Source: Chitinophagales bacterium (GTDB lineage: Bacteria; Bacteroidota; Bacteroidia; Chitinophagales; Saprospiraceae). Taken from it: a stretch of 7,534 nt of DNA. This document shows positions 6,510 to 7,534 of this stretch, piece by piece (position 1 is the first letter of the stretch; each line of letters begins with the position of its first letter). The stretch lies in assembly GCA_013297575.1 (NCBI GenBank), contig JAAFHO010000263.1, positions 1 to 7,534 on the forward strand, in the 5' to 3' direction. Under the pieces are notes generated by a model. The model was not told the DNA's origin, searched no databases, and saw only the letters and a list, made by a program, of their open reading frames with translations. A program made the translations under genes and the position numbers.

Positions 6510-7223
6510 GTGAAAAAAATACTCAAAATTGTTGGCTTCCTGTTTCTGGCTCTAGTCATTGGCGTACTTATCTTCGGTTATTCGATCAATGAGAAAGTGC
6601 CGATTGGTATCGAAAGTCCCGTTGCAGATCAAATGGTGCAATCCATATACACGAACCTGAATAAAACGGCATGGGACAGTACTCAATGGGTGAAATGGAC
6701 TTTTCCCCGCGGGCATCATTACCTTTGGGACAAGCAAAACAACCGCGTACAGGTGAAATGGGACGATATTGAGGTGGTTTTAGACCTCAATACCCAAAAA
6801 GGGATCGTAAAAAAAGCAGGTATTGTATTAACTGGCAAAGAATCTGAAAAAGACAGTAAAAAAGCATATTCTATGTTCTGCAACGACAGTTTTTGGCTCA
6901 CAGCACCCTTCAAACTCACCGATCCGAACACCACGCGCACCGTAGTTACCTTTCCTGATGGCCGCAAAGGTTTAAAAGTAAGCTATGGTAATGGAGGCGT
7001 TACACCGGGCGATAGTTATGTTTGGTTTTTGGATGAAAAAGGTATGCCCACCAGTTTCAAAATGTGGGTATCCATCATTCCTATCGGCGGTGTCACGGCT
7101 ACTTGGGACAATTGGGTGACGCTATCCACTGGTGCTAAATTGGCGGCTTCACACCTCATAGGCGGCAAAGTAGAAAGCATTGCCACCAATATAGAGGGCG
7201 GTATGGGTATGCCAAGTTTTTAA
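6510..7223 (+). CDS. Unrecognised membrane-anchored protein
   Basis: I do not recognise this 237-residue protein. The GTG start is chosen because no in-frame ATG lies between it and the preceding SDR stop codon, and the first internal Met (residue 42) would delete the membrane segment. Residues 5-24 form one hydrophobic helix after a Lys-rich start, with no lipobox Cys, so the rest is probably held outside the inner membrane. The exterior part is rich in Trp and alternating polar/hydrophobic strands (for example VKWTFPRGHHYLWDK, 61-75, and WDDIEVVLDL, 84-93). A GMPTSFKMWV segment (178-187) follows. This looks like a beta-rich domain, possibly of LolA-like type, but that is only an impression. 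It is 39 bp downstream of the SDR gene and probably shares its transcript. Confidence 0.75.
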   Translation: MKKILKIVGFLFLALVIGVLIFGYSINEKVPIGIESPVADQMVQSIYTNLNKTAWDSTQWVKWTFPRGHHYLWDKQNNRVQVKWDDIEVVLDLNTQKGIVKKAGIVLTGKESEKDSKKAYSMFCNDSFWLTAPFKLTDPNTTRTVVTFPDGRKGLKVSYGNGGVTPGDSYVWFLDEKGMPTSFKMWVSIIPIGGVTATWDNWVTLSTGAKLAASHLIGGKVESIATNIEGGMGMPSF

Positions 7224-7246
7224 TTTTTACCACGAAGCGTAGGGTG

Positions 7247-7348
7247 TTTTTCTACCACAAAAGAATACTCTACGCTTTGTGTGCTAAAAACAAGCGAAGC
7301 GCCTACTCTACGTCTTTGTGAACTTTGTGTCCTTTTGTGGTAGAAAAA
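7247..7348. repeat. Intergenic repeat: 17-bp inverted repeat with CTTTGTG repeats
   Basis: TTTTTCTACCACAAAAG (7247-7263) and its exact inverse (7332-7348) enclose 68 nt. Inside, CTTTGTG occurs at 7275-7281, 7314-7320 and 7323-7329, and CTTTTGTG follows at 7332. The last three are spaced exactly 9 bp apart, as short tandem repeats. Similar CTTTGTG/ACCACAAAG runs are familiar in intergenic DNA of many bacteria, and ACCACGAA also occurs at 7229 and just after the bestrophin stop codon. The region lies between convergent genes and could help end transcription from both sides, but the long loop argues against a classical intrinsic terminator. Confidence 0.7.
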
Positions 7349-7372
7349 TGTGTACGCAACACTTTTATGGTG

Positions 7373-7534
7373 TTACTCGCTACGCAAAGATTTAACCGGA
7401 TTGGCTAATGCCGCTCTTACCCCCTGTCCCCCAACAGTAAGAAAAGCCACTAAAACGGTTACTAAGCCAGTCAGCACAAACATCCAACATTGCAATTCGA
7501 TACGATACGCAAAATCGGCCAGCCAAGTATTCAT
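7373..7534 (-). CDS. FtsX/MacB-type ABC transporter permease, C-terminal end (runs off right edge)
   Basis: The last 53 codons and stop of a gene entering from the right edge on the minus strand. The peptide contains WLADFAYRIEL, then a membrane helix (WMFVLTGLVTVLVAFLTVGG) and the ending ALANPVKSLRSE. This is the typical C-terminus of the same Bacteroidota permease family as the gene at the left edge: the fourth membrane helix, then an A-x-x-NPVKSLR tail. The ATG at the very edge of the window (7532-7534) is in frame but is almost certainly an internal Met. It converges on the plus-strand gene ending at 7223. Confidence 0.85.
   Translation of the reverse strand: MNTWLADFAYRIELQCWMFVLTGLVTVLVAFLTVGGQGVRAALANPVKSLRSE

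Overview
The window looks like chromosomal DNA of a member of the Bacteroidota. The signs are AT-rich intergenic DNA without clear Shine-Dalgarno sequences, a TAnnTTTG-type -7 promoter element before the first complete gene, two FtsX/MacB-type permeases of the large family common in this phylum, and a DPP IV-type S9 peptidase. The exact order cannot be read from the sequence; Saprospiria, Cytophagia or Chitinophagia would all fit.

Layout. Positions 1-995 (minus) hold the N-terminal part of an FtsX/MacB-type ABC transporter permease that runs off the left edge. A 288-bp divergent intergenic region follows, with a candidate promoter for the secreted dipeptidyl peptidase IV-type protease at 1284-3455 (+). 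Positions 3456-4000 carry no credible gene but are dense in palindromes. They contain a putative 315-bp non-autonomous mobile element (3602-3916) with 22-bp terminal inverted repeats and a perfect 9-bp target duplication. Inside it is a nested palindrome built from four copies of GGTGCAGCGCACCG, and to its left lies a further 19-bp inverted repeat.

After the element comes the most notable part of the window, a two-gene operon with a 3-bp gap. It encodes an LCIB/LCIC-type (theta/beta-like) carbonic anhydrase homologue (4001-4747) and a bestrophin-family channel (4751-5749). In algae, LCIB proteins and bestrophin-like channels work together in handling inorganic carbon, so the bacterial pairing suggests a compact CO2/bicarbonate module: a channel that passes bicarbonate and a cytoplasmic enzyme that interconverts it with CO2. 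The function is inferred; the families and the adjacency are seen.

Downstream on the same strand are a short SDR-family protein lacking the usual catalytic Tyr (5826-6470) and an unrecognised membrane-anchored protein with a GTG start (6510-7223). Between that gene and the convergent C-terminal end of a second FtsX-type permease (7373-7534, minus) lies a repeat region with a 17-bp perfect inverted repeat and CTTTGTG repeats. The six kilobases of plus-strand genes thus sit between two minus-strand permeases of the same family.
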